Assembly (NCBI RefSeq): GCF_028476545.1
Contig: NW_026732995.1
Location: forward strand, 321,001 to 385,000
Length of the DNA stretch: 64,000 bases
Source of the DNA: Physella acuta
Taxonomy: Eukaryota > Mollusca > Gastropoda > Physidae
Direction of reading: 5' to 3'
Shown here: in pieces, positions 53,525 to 64,000 of the stretch
Layout: each line of letters opens with the position of its first letter
Position numbering within the stretch: position 1 is the first letter of the stretch
Position numbers and translations under genes: made by a program
Notes under the pieces: generated by a model
Told to the model about the DNA's origin: nothing
The model's database searches: none
Seen by the model: only the letters and a program-made list of their open reading frames with translations

Positions 53525-53856
53525 AAACAACTGCCTCAGACAAATACTCAGGATCTGCTGGCTTGGTACCATGAGCAACGTCTATAGGAAAGGACAGGAC
53601 AAATATCCGCTGATAAAGATATCAGGAAAAGAAGATGGTGTTGAGCAGACCGCCAACCAGGCAGGCATTGAGGTGGAACCCACTAGGACAGCGCAAAAGA
53701 GGTCGACCTAGAAACACCACCCGGCGTAGGGACCTTGAAGGTAAAACTACACAGATGGGCTTTACCTGGAGTCGGGTTGAGAAAATCGTCACATGGCACA
53801 GGACAGAGTATTCTGAAGCAGGGGTGATTGGCAGTAATGATGGTGAAGTTAGATGA
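53525..53856 (+). mobile_element. LINE fragment, reverse-transcriptase ORF C-terminus
   Basis: The open frame 53635-53856 includes ALRWNPLGQRKRGRPRNT, then RRDLEGKTTQMGFTWSRVEK. This is the conserved tail of the endonuclease/reverse-transcriptase protein of non-LTR retrotransposons, normally ALRW-P-GKRKRGRPK-TWRR then W--EK. An upstream piece in another frame (ISADKDIRKRRW) fits the preceding part. Most of the ORF is absent, so it is a short 5'-truncated, frame-broken copy. It is inert and unrelated to the neighbouring genes. Confidence 0.85.
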
Positions 53857-54455
53857 ATAAATTTTTGCACGCGCGTAGAAACACTCACATTAAAAATTTA
53901 ACATTAGCCTCCAAATATCTTCACTTTTGCCAGCTATTGATTGAGTAGTCTTACACCCAAAGATGTTGAGCATATAGCTATCATTTATTTACACATTTTA
54001 AGTCACGAGGCGAAATTAAAGCTGTCTATAAATCTATTTAAAACAATCAATGAGCAAAATGATATCGAGATAAATGCCTACTCTAATAATAATTAATAAT
54101 ATTACAATCTTTAAATGCAACACCCTACATTTCTATGACTAAAATAACAAAGATATCGAAATATTTACATATTTCGATAGCTTTGTGTGCATGTGTAGGC
54201 CTACATCGTCACCACTCGCTTGTAATTTATCAGTTTAGTCATCTGTTGATACAATAACACCAAGTTATCTAGCGTAAACATTCATACTCTCTCTTGCATT
54301 CTTCGCGATAGAGATTTTCAACCAGATTAGTTGAGCGCGTATACAATTATTTCAATTGAAGTCAGAGTAAAACCTTTGAAATACTTAAACTTGCTTTGGA
54401 TTCATAGTAACAGTTTTGGAAGAAGGAAATACAGTTAATTTTATTTGTGTTAAAA

Positions 54456-54515
54456 ATGGTAATACTGCAATCTGGAAGCCAACCTACATTAGTTCCCACT
54501 GGAGAAGTTGTAACG
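54456..54515 (+). other. Candidate orphan first exon, 20 codons
   Basis: An ATG in AAAAATGG context opens MVILQSGSQPTLVPTGEVVT and is followed directly by a donor-like GTAATT in phase 0. The next SZT2 exon (59375) also starts in phase 0, so it could be an alternative SZT2 first exon. It could equally start another transcript or be chance. I do not recognise the peptide. Confidence 0.22.
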
Positions 54516-54838
54516 GTAATTTTTTAAAATTTAACTTAGATAAAATGTTATTCCATGGATTTTTTATTTATGAGTGAAGCGCGGCAAAAAAGGCAAAGAC
54601 CAATGAAGAGAATGGCAGTCATGAAAATTAAGCGAAAATAATAAATTATTTAGTAGCATTTAAGTTCAACTATGTTTAGAGAATTTTAGTTTAGTTCCAT
54701 TAAGTTTAGGGATACAGTGTAGCTTTTAAGAAAGTGAATTAATGTTCCTCCACCCCACTCATCCACCAGCATCTTCTGGCTGATTTCCAAAGAATATACA
54801 CTTTTTTTACAAGCTTTTATTTAACTCACTTTCTCGCC

Positions 54839-54901
54839 AGTCTGTCGTCAGTCGTCAGATTGTCGTCAGTCGTCAGTCTGTCGTCAGTCTGTCGTCAGTC
54901 T
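54839..54901 (+). repeat. GTCGTCAGTC minisatellite
   Basis: About six tandem, slightly variable units of GTCGTCAGTCT or GTCGTCA occur. The array is short and has no coding role that I can see. Confidence 0.9.
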
Positions 54902-55459
54902 ATCTAGATCGAAACGCCGGAGCGAAATTGCAGGCACATCTACTTGACAGATACGGTTCTTAATTTGTACGTGGGTCAAGACATGAAGACAATGCATCAT
55001 GACATTAAATTTGACTTAATTGGATGCCTAATTAATTTTTTTATGAATTAATTAAAATTTTGACCAAATTAGTAGGCATTTTTATCCAACCACACCACAC
55101 GCGTCATCACGTTCAATAGCGCGTCATCACTTTCAATAGGCGCGCAGTGGTTTTTAGTCATGAAACTCTATTATAAATAAAACATGTAAAGTACTAAACA
55201 TTTTTTTTCATAAAAAACGTTTTAATAACAAGCTTTTATGTACTAATGCACTAAAAAGTAGAAATAAATTATAGACTACTATTTAAATAACTAGAAAGAA
55301 AAGCGTGTGTCTCTTCCTAAACATTAGTAAAGGTATTCAATAGATACTAAAGTAACCCACGCTTTTTCACCCGAACACCATGAAACTTTGGGAAGTTCTG
55401 GGACTTAACCGAAATAGGAGACTCACTCGACACCCTACGTTTTTGTAACCGGTGGCTCC

Positions 55460-55560
55460 CAGTGTTTCTTCCAGACTTTTTTCTCCGGGGGAGGGGGCGG
55501 ACACTGTTAACAGTATATATTTTCTATATACATTTCATTTCGTTCGGGGGGGGGGGGTGC
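55460..55560. mobile_element. hAT miniature element, G-run family (left part)
   Basis: CAGTGTTTCTTCCAGACTTT begins the copy. TTTCATTTCGTTCG and a G tract follow. The far end is not recognisable. It is inserted in Helitron-derived sequence. Confidence 0.75.
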
Positions 55561-55639
55561 GAGGCCTTTGAAATCTGAGCGGTCTCCGATAGTGTTCTCT
55601 ACCTCACTATAACGGAAGTTGATGTATTAAGGTACACTC

Positions 55640-55744
55640 AGTAGAGTTTCTTCCAGGCATCTGTTCTGGGGGGGGGGGGGGTGCGGGGGGACAGCCCCCC
55701 CCCCCACCCCCACCCCCCGAGAAAAAAGTCTGGAAGGAACACTG
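55640..55744. mobile_element. hAT miniature element, G-run family (short copy)
   Basis: It starts near AGAGTTTCTTCCAGGCATC and ends GTCTGGAAGGAACACTG, with G and C tracts in between and the A+T core deleted. The flanks are not an exact duplication. Confidence 0.75.
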
Positions 55745-56620
55745 CACCCAAGGCTTTTATACAGAACGGGGGTGTCTGAGCGGTATAGTGGACATTAGTG
55801 GACAAACCTGGTCCCCAAAACTAAGATCTAAGAAAAGTAGCGCCGACATTTTTTGCATTTTAATAGCTCAGATTTTAAAATCAAAGTCACGCGTCTAAAA
55901 AATACACGTTGATGAGACCCTTATAAATTGTTGCGTTAACCTTTTCTTCTAAGATTGCATCAATACACGTAAATTATAAATATGTCTGTGTGTCTGTTGG
56001 TCTCTTATGCATCATTACACCGTTCATCCGATCACCATGAAACTTTGGTAAGTTGTTGAGAATACTCATGGGAAGGTTTCTGTGATTAAAAAAAATTAAT
56101 TTCGGCCTTCAATGATCACACAATTATGAATAGTAAAAATAGATAAATAACCGAGCAAAAATAATAATTTGATTATTTCCCTTTGTCAACAACCGTTTCT
56201 GACATAAAACCAAACTATTGGCCCTATATGGGCGTGGCAGAGTTAATTTCAAACATTTTTCTCCGGAGTGTGGTGAATAGGTGGGTGAGGCGATGGAGGT
56301 GGTGGGATAGTATGATATCATCTTAGTGAGTGTGTGTGTGTGGGGGGGGGTGTCCGTTTTATGTTACTAATATAGTCACTTGATATCAGGAAGGGGCAAA
56401 TATCGAAAAAAAAAGGAACTCCATTTCTGGATGGCGGTTCGTAATTGTAATTTTAAAAAATGATAATTAAAAAAAAGCAAATGCTCGCTCTAATGTTTAG
56501 CTAAAAGCATTACCTTTTAAATGGCAAAAGTATCAAGTCACTTTTTCTGTCCAACACCAGGGCCTTCGTCACAAAATTCCTAATGTGAACATCCTCCACC
56601 TCCTCTAAGCCTAATCTAAC

Positions 56621-56775
56621 GCAACCCCGAACGAACTGGAATTTATATTATAGAAAACATATACATTTACCAGCGTCCGCCCCCCCCCCCCCCCCCAGGA
56701 AAATGTTGCCCCCCCCCCCCCCGAAAATAACAACAGCCCCCCCACCCCGGAGAAAAAAGTCTGGAAGAAACACTG
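56621..56775. mobile_element. hAT miniature element, G-run family (right part)
   Basis: The CGAACGAACTGGAATTTATA core and several C tracts are followed by the terminal GTCTGGAAGAAACACTG. The left terminal repeat is missing. Confidence 0.75.
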
Positions 56776-57166
56776 CCGTCATACTTATCTTAAAGTAATC
56801 TTACATTCTAGATCTAGATCTAGTATTTCTTTGGAAAAAATAGTGATATTTAAGACGTCTCGAAATAGAAATAGCACAAATTTTGACACACAAGGGCAAG
56901 GCTTTTTATTTTATTATGTTTCTTTTCGGCTTTTTACGGTAATTTATAATATTAAAGGTCAAGGCTATAGTTGAGGCCAAAGGCTACAGAAATTGAAAGC
57001 ACGAATACAACAACTTTCGCTCAGTGCTAGAATCTAGAATCTAGATCTGAAATCTAAAGTAGAACAATCTAAAATACGAGTATCTTGTTATACTCACTAT
57101 GAATTTAGAAGGTGTATTATTAACCTAGTGTTACTTAAGGAAATTACCTACTGATTATAATCAACA

Positions 57167-60100
57167 ATGGATTCACATCCTCCTGTTGATGCACAGGAGG
57201 GTGCTTTTCAAAGTGGCACTGATTTGGTAAGAAGTTCAACTTCGCTCAGTCTTTCTTTACTCGAATAATTAATTATTAATTATTTTAATTAATTATTCTC
57301 TAGACTCTAGCTAGATCTTGTGGTCTAGAAACTACCACACAACTAACTCAGTAACTTCTTGATTAGGAATATCTAATAATCTATGGTAACTAGATTAGAT
57401 CTAGATCTAATTCTAACTAAACTAAAACAGGGGGTATGACATTAATAAAAATATGATTAATATAATAAAAAAAGGCCGATTCTAGCAGGAAAAAGATACG
57501 CATGCAGATATGCATGCACAATGGAGAGAAACTACAACTTTCCTTCACAGCGATGTTTTTGATGGTACTGCGCAGGCATTTGTTTACAACCGCAGAACCC
57601 TAACTTTATCCCTAACGCCCTAATCAGGCCTAATCCTAATCCTAACCCTAGCTCAGCTATTAAGGTCACTGTGCATGCGCAGAACTATCTATTGCCAACC
57701 AAGTGGAGACGCTGGGGCAAAAAATCTTTTTCCAAGTAGTCACTTCGATAAAAAACATATCATTCATAGGCTAAGGCCTACTCCAAAGTCTACTAAAGTT
57801 AACAGTAATGTTATTTCCTTGTTTTGAGTTTTGATGGTTATCAGATCACCCCTTCTTGCAATGTTTCACCACAGTGAATTTCAATAGCCCAATAGTTTAG
57901 TTTTCTTCACTTACCCTCTTGTTAGCTTGCCCACTACATTATTGCTTTGTCCTCCAAATTTTCTATTTAATATTTATTCACTGGTTAGTTAGTTTCTTTG
58001 TTTTATTATTCCCTTGTTTAATTATCTGCCTACTCATTTGTTTATTAATCTATTTAGTAGTATTTAGCATATAGCAGGCTAATTCAATTGCTTCTTCAAA
58101 CAAATCACCAAATCACGCTAACAATGTTTTGTCAAAAAAAACTTCCAAATACATGTTCATACATATTCTCATTTATTAATGCACACACACAGCTGATCAC
58201 ATCAGCAGTTGGCCGCATCATCAGCTGACCACCTAATCAGCTGATCACTTAATCAGCTGACCACAGCTGACATGTACATAAACAAATTTCAAGTACAGGT
58301 TTATCTAAATCATCTATTATCTCTATGCCTTTAAGCAAAACCCTTGGCTGCCTGCTTAACTTTAACTCAGCTTTGATTGTATTTAAATTTATAAGTTATT
58401 AGACCTAATGTTCCCAATAATTAAAAAAAAAAACCGAAAAAAAAACAAACTAAATTTATATAATTTTTAAAGTTTATTATGTCCCTCTTAACACATAATT
58501 TGATTTTAAAATTAGATATTTTATAGATTAAATAATAGATGTAGACCTAATAAATTATCAATCAGTGTGCAGCATGTTAAGAAATTTGAGATGGGAGGGA
58601 GGGGATAAAGGTAACTAGCTATTCTTTGTAGGTTTGCTTATTAGGGTGGTTTAGAACACACAAGCAGGCACCATTTAAAGGGGGGGGGGGGGTTGACACA
58701 AAGGAAAAAAAAGCGAAATAAATAGTAGAAAAATAAGTTTTCCACTTTGATCAATTAATGGTAAATTAAAGTTAAATAGTCTTTTAAGTACACATAGACA
58801 AATTCCAATGACGATGAGGGATGGTGGGGGTGGTGACTGTCACCCTGACTTTAACTTACTAATGATAGACAAAACAGTTTTACATCTGTTACACCCAGCT
58901 GTATTAATAACCTACTATAAATAAACATTACAATAAAATGTACACTGTTTAAAACTATCACTCATGTGGGTGTGTGTGTTGGGGGGGGGGGGGGGGGGGG
59001 GAGTGGAAAAGGGTGACACTAACTGAAAATTTTGCATAAATTACTGAGGAAAAAGGTTTTATTGAGTATTTTCATGCCATTCTACAACAGGGGTAGGGGT
59101 GACACCACATTTAATAATTAACTATGAAAACAATTATTTGCCCAATATTACTGTGCAATAATGTATTATTAAATTTGCTATTTAATATTTGCTGACCTTA
59201 AGGTGACTAACGCTCTTCACTATCTCAAGAAATCAACCCAATAAAACAAATAAAACAAGATGAGCCTCACACTCACACTACTCCAATGTATTTAAAATAA
59301 TAAGCATTGTTGTAATACAAGTACTATTTCATTTAACTTAATTCATTAAAATTTTGTTGCTCCTTCTATTTCAGCCTGATGTACATGCATCACATGTGTA
59401 TGTGTTAATGAAAAAAAATATTCGAGTTTCCAGAAACATTAGAGCATGCTGGTTTTTTAGGCACTTGCAAAGACAAGTATATTTTAAACCACTTGCATCT
59501 TTGGAGGTTTGTTTTTCTAATTTTCCTGTAAAATTTGGTAAAATTTTATCTCTTACCGTGAATTGCTGTTAATATGACTTAGTTTCTGCATGTATATTGA
59601 AATAAAGAAAATATATTTGTGCCAAATAATTTCTATTCATTACTGTATAATGATTATAATACAGTTATTGATTGTGTTTAATGTTTCTGGTTTTCTGGTT
59701 TTTAAGATTTTAAAATAAAGTTTATGGACTATGTAAAAGTTAATACAAGCTAATTTATTTTACAGCCTCAGGAATTAACAGAGGAACTCACTCTTGTTTC
59801 GGTTATCCCTAAAGATACTGAAGTAAAGCTATTACCAGGACTGATTTACAAAGTCCATGTTGGCCCTGACACAATAGTCACCTTTCTGTCATCTCAATAC
59901 AAACTGTCTTTCACACTAGATTTGAGCCCTTCGTTGATGTCAGTGGTAAGAAAATGTTCACAATGACCATTAAAGGTTTCTTTATAGGAAGGGGCTCCTG
60001 CTCATTTGCTTACATTTCTTTTTAAATGGCTACTTTCTTGAGTATTGTTCCAAGGTTTTTGTTGCATTTTAAATTTTTAAGTATTTTAAAAATCTTTAAC

Positions 60101-62191
60101 TTTTAGGATATACAGAATAGCAAGTATGTTTTTGATGAAATCTTTCAATCACTCAGTCGTTGTTTAAGAGGACTTGTTATGCCAGTAAGTTTCACTGTTT
60201 TAAATATAGTCTAATCACTTACTTAGACTGCTATAATATTGTGTATGCAATAGATTTGATTTACATCCCTGCACCCTCAGACATTAGTTGCTTAGCAGTA
60301 AAGAAATTTGATTTTATTCTATAGCTTTTGGAAATGACTACTTAAATTACTTAAATTAACTGAAAGCTCTTTTTCACTGCCAATCATAGCATAAAAAAGG
60401 ACCCAAAGTTCATATTAAAGCAAATTTTTATATTCATTCCATTTGTTACTCATTGGAGTTTAACAAATTAAGCTTTCAGATTGAAAATTCAGTATATTTT
60501 AAACACAAATTTGAACAAATCTAAAATCTTTAAAAAAAAAAGTAATACATACAGAATTGAAGACAAAATCCCTAAATAAGATATGGAAGTAATAAATTCA
60601 TGAAAATTCCATGCATGCACTTAATGAAGTGGGATTAATACAAGTAATGACCAAAGTCCTAGATATAACATTTTATTTATTTGAAATACTTAACGTATTA
60701 AAACATTGATCTATTTTGTTTTAAATTAGCTTGTTATTCCTGGAAGTTGCCTTCGGTATTCCCCTGATTTGTACATATCTGTTATATGTCACACACCAGT
60801 TGTCTGTTCATTCACTAACCAGGTTGGTTTATGTTTTAGATTTTCATACTTATTTGATCTTTTCATTTAAAGAAAAAATGTTTTAGTTATCAAGTCTAGA
60901 TATCACAAAAAAAGACTGAAATAATCTTTTAAAACATTTAAAAATGATTGTTTCAATAATTTTTTTGAGGAATAACCCTTTGTACTACTACATATTTTTG
61001 GTGTGAAAGCTGTTAATGATATCAACCTCAAATTAAATAAAAAGCACATTTTCTTTCATTTTAAAGAACTCTGCTAATTATGATGTAAAAAATTTTGATT
61101 TTTAAAAAAAATAGCACAGTAAAGGATTGAATTCTAATTAATTTCAACAGGTCTTGGTACAAGGTGTAAAAGTGAACCAAGATAATTTAGATTATTACCT
61201 TAAGCATATAGAAGTTGAACTGAATCAGTATGAGACTGCACTGTCCAATAGCTTTGTCACTTTACTGAAACTTTACAGAAGAAAGGTAATTTCATTATAT
61301 TTACATTTCAAAGAAATAAACTAGTAATTTTTGTTTAACAGATATGTGTAGTGAACTACTCAGATGCCGGGGCTCACTAAGATGACCCAGTGTGACTTAT
61401 TAAGATGGTTATACTCACACCCAGCTCTGATGAGCTATTCACATCCTAACCAGGATTTATTAGCATGACCTATGCTTACACTGACATCTTTTGATTTTAC
61501 AGGAAGGTTTTTTTCTTGATGAGGATGAGGAAGAGGGAGATGGCCAGTTTAATATCACTGATCACATTGGTAGCCCAGAGGCTGGGTTTACTAACATGCT
61601 TCGTTATGGGATACTGTCCCTTCAGCTCTTGCCTGATAACTCTAGCTCAGGTTGGTTTACTTTGTTTAAATCCCTCACTTTTTTTGTCCCCCTGGTGATA
61701 CAAGTTTTTCCTTGATGTTTTTTCTTATGTTTATAACTGTCTTAAAAAATAGTTTGTTTTGACTTAGTATACAAGGAAAGGTATAGTCTTCAAACAAATT
61801 CTACCAGAAACTTTGACACAATGAAAAAATTCTAATTAAATGTGGCATGCTTTAAAAGTTATATATAAAAATGTTTTTTGCATATAATTAAAATTCTTAT
61901 ATTAACTGTAACAAAATGTATTCCAAAACATTTTTTTAGGTACAATAATATATTACTGATGGTATTTCAGGGATAATAATAATTACTGATGGTATTGTTG
62001 GTTTGCCAACTTCCTATCTCATTGAGATGCTTTTGAATCAGATGCGCAATAATACTACCATGTGCAGTTTTATCAAAGTTGGATGTCCTTCTGGCTTGTA
62101 CAGAAAGTTGGCTCATGTACCTCATATAGAACTGATGCAAGCCATTGCCACAGCAACATTTGGAGCTTATCTTGGTGCTGGTCCTGATGTG
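57167..62191 (+). CDS. SZT2: SZT2, KICSTOR subunit, N-terminal exons (partial)
   Basis: SZT2 is the scaffold of KICSTOR, which places GATOR1 on lysosomes so that mTORC1 can be shut off when amino acids are scarce. Eight exons are visible: 57167-57226, 59375-59506, 59766-59945, 60107-60184, 60730-60822, 61151-61285, 61503-61650, 61971-62191. They give 349 codons in one frame; the human protein has about 3400 residues, so about a tenth is here and the gene runs off the right edge. Matches to human include VYVLMKKNIRVSRNIRACWF (human [20 protein letters not shown]), LDLSPS, DEIFQSLSRCLRGL, VLVQGVKV, ILSLQLLPDNSSSG, IITDG and ATATFGAYL. The first exon, MDSHPPVDAQEGAFQSGTDL, is chosen by its donor and phase; it is not conserved in sequence. 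A 37-bp minisatellite begins right after the last donor. Confidence 0.93.
57484..57740. mobile_element. Foldback-like element with telomere-like core
   Basis: GGAAAAAGAT occurs near both ends in inverted orientation. Inverted TGCGCA-containing words (CTGCGCAGGCA and GCATGCGCAGAA) flank a centre with CCTAATCCTAATCCTAACCC. It lies in SZT2 intron 1. The arms are short, so the call is tentative. Confidence 0.45.
58190..58270 (+). repeat. Short tandem array of ATCAGCTGACCAC units
   Basis: About five units of 15-20 bp each carry CAGCTG or a close variant, within SZT2 intron 1. CAGCTG is an E-box core, so the array could bind bHLH proteins, but a simple minisatellite origin is sufficient. Confidence 0.75.
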
Positions 62192-62198
62192 GTGGGTG

Positions 62199-63898
62199 TT
62201 AGAATAAGATACTGATTCATGCTCATTGACAAAGTTTAGAATAAGATACTCATTCATGCTCATGGACAAAGTTTAGAATAAGATACTGAATCATGCTCAT
62301 TGACAAAGTTTAGAATAAGATACTGATTCATGCTCATTGACAAAGTTTAGAATAAGATACTGATCCATGCTCATTGACAAAGTTTAGAATAAGATACTCA
62401 TTCATGCTCATTGACAAAGTTTAGAATAAGATACTCATTCATGCTCATTGACAAAGTTTAAAATAAGATACTGATTCATGCTCATTGACAAAGTTTAGAA
62501 TAAGATACTGATTCATGCTCATTGACAAAGTTTAGAATAAGATACTCATTCATGCTCATTGACAAAGTTTAGAATAAGATACTCATTCATGCTCATTGAC
62601 AAAGTTTAGAATAAGATACTGATTCATGCTCATTGACAATGTTTAGAATAAGATACTGATTCATGCTCATTGACAAAGTTTAGAATAAGATACTCATTCA
62701 TGCTCATTGACAATGTTTAGAATAGGATACTGATTCATGCTCATTGACAAAGTTTAGAATAAGATACTCATTCATGCTCATTGACAAAGTTTAGAATAAG
62801 ATACTCATTCATGCTCATGGTCAAAGTTTAGAATAAGATAGTGATTCATGCTCATGGTCAAAGTTTAGAATAAGATACTGAATCATGCTCATTGACAAAG
62901 TTTAGAATAAGATATTGATTCATGCTCATTGACAAAGTTTAGAATAAGATATTGATTCATGCTCATGGTCAAAGTTTAGAATAAGATACTGATTCATGCT
63001 CATGGTCAAAGTTTAGAATAAGATAGTGATTCATGCTCATTGACAAAGTTTAGAATAAGATACTCATTCATGCTCATTGACAAAGTTTAGAATAAGATAC
63101 TGATTCATGCTCATTGACAAAGTTTAGAATAAGATACTGATTCATGCTCATTGACAAAGTTTAGAATAAGATACTCATTCATGCTCATTGACAATGTTTA
63201 GAATAGGATACTGATTCATGCTCATTGACAAAGTTTAGAATAAGATACTCATTCATGCTCATTGACAAAGTTTAGAATAAGATACTCATTCATGCTCATG
63301 GTCAAAGTTTAGAATAAGATAGTGATTCATGCTCATGGTCAAAGTTTAGAATAAGATACTGAATCATGCTCATTGACAAAGTTTAGAATAAGATATTGAT
63401 TCATGCTCATTGACAAAGTTTAGAATAAGATATTGATTCATGCTCATGGTCAAAGTTTAGAATAAGATACTGATTCATGCTCATGGTCAAAGTTTAGAAT
63501 AAGATAGTGATTCATGCTCATTGACAAAGTTTAGAATAAGATACTCATTCATGCTCATGGTCAAAGTTTAGAATAAGATAGTGAATCATGCTCATTGACA
63601 AAGTTTAGAGTAAGATAGTGAATCATGCTCATTGACAAAGTTTAGAATAAGATACTGAATCATGCTCATTGACAAAGTTTAGAATAAGATAGTGATTCAT
63701 GCTCATGGTCAAAGTTTAGAATAAGATAGTGATTCATGCTCATGGTCAAAGTTTAGAATAAGATAGTGATTCATGCTCATTGACAAAGTTTAGAATAAGA
63801 TACTCATTCATGCTCATGGTCAAAGTTTAGAATAAGATAGTGAATCATGCTCATTGACAAAGTTTAGAATAAGATACTGAATCATGCTCATTGACAAA
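62199..63898 (+). repeat. 37-bp minisatellite, about 46 copies
   Basis: The unit is GTTTAGAATAAGATACTGAT then TCATGCTCATTGACAAA. Variants differ mainly at two places: the step after AGATA (CTGATT, CTCATT, GTGATT, TTGATT, CTGAAT) and TTGACAAA against TGGTCAAA. The array starts about seven bases after the SZT2 exon 8 donor. 37 is not a multiple of three and most frames hit stops, so it is intronic and not coding. Confidence 0.97.
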
Positions 63899-64000
63899 GT
63901 TAACTTATACAGATTTATCTAAACAAAAGTAACATTTGTTCTGTTTGCAATCTTTACAAATTATTCTTGATTGATACAGACCTTACAAGTGTGATTTTAT

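Larger units (their letters stand above)
55360..56100 (+). mobile_element. Helitron-family copy, rearranged and interrupted
   Basis: CCATGAAACTTTGGGAAGTT occurs at both ends of this stretch (near 55378 and 56035). Between them are GTGTTCTCTACCTCACTATA, GGACAAACCTGG and AAGTCACGCGTC, which match the 3' half of the 1350-3051 element. GTCTGTGTGTCTGTTGGTCTC near 55984 restarts the 5' part, so two partial copies abut. Two hAT miniature elements have inserted into it. Confidence 0.65.
51653..57166. other. Repeat-rich interval between tRNA-Cys and SZT2
   Basis: This interval contains copies of the hAT miniature element, Helitron fragments, a LINE 3' fragment, a GTCGTCA minisatellite and one orphan exon-like segment, each listed separately. 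No complete protein gene is visible. The SZT2 promoter should lie at its right end, but I see no core element that fixes it. Confidence 0.6.

Noticed and set aside
62199-63898. 37-bp array considered as a CRISPR array or as coding repeats
   Set aside because: There are no unique spacers between units, the host is an animal, and the 37-bp period breaks the reading frame. It is an intronic minisatellite.

Overview
The window is nuclear DNA from an animal, most likely a gastropod mollusc and perhaps a heterobranch or freshwater pulmonate snail. This rests on AT-rich sequence, many short exons with GT-AG introns, protein sequences that read as invertebrate members of conserved metazoan families, abundant Helitron, hAT and foldback repeats, and a dispersed TAGATCTAGATCTAG-like motif. 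The species assignment is inference; the gene identities are much firmer.

Three protein genes and one tRNA gene are present. DOT1L, the histone H3 lysine-79 methyltransferase, lies on the + strand from 5194 to 33684 in 24 coding exons. They join in one frame into about 2602 residues. KAT14 (CSRP2BP, the GNAT-fold subunit of the ATAC complex) lies on the - strand from about 49290 down to 38742. The two genes converge on a 5 kb A+T-rich interval that holds their 3' ends. A tRNA-Cys(GCA) gene sits at 51581-51652. SZT2, the large KICSTOR subunit of the amino-acid/mTORC1 pathway, starts at 57167 on the + strand and runs off the window. Its first eight exons (349 codons) are visible.

The rest is mainly repeats. 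A Helitron-type element (1350-3051) has a TC start, a terminal hairpin and a CTAG end, and sits between A and T. The 8.5 kb second intron of DOT1L holds a degraded ZBED5-like hAT transposon nested inside a second hAT-type element, each with 8-bp flanking duplications. At least eight copies of a small G/C-run-rich element with CAGTGTTTCTTCCAG-like ends are scattered through the window. Two of them have exact 8-bp target duplications, which marks the family as non-autonomous hAT. Other foldback elements include one with a perfect 9-bp duplication (8448-8872) and several nested pairs.

The intron after SZT2 exon 8 holds about 46 copies of a 37-bp minisatellite with a 13-unit (481 bp) higher-order repeat. 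I see no clear new cellular pathway. The least explained structures are the G-run hAT miniature family, the foldback elements upstream of KAT14, and the telomere-like CCTAACCCTAA stretches inside foldback elements.
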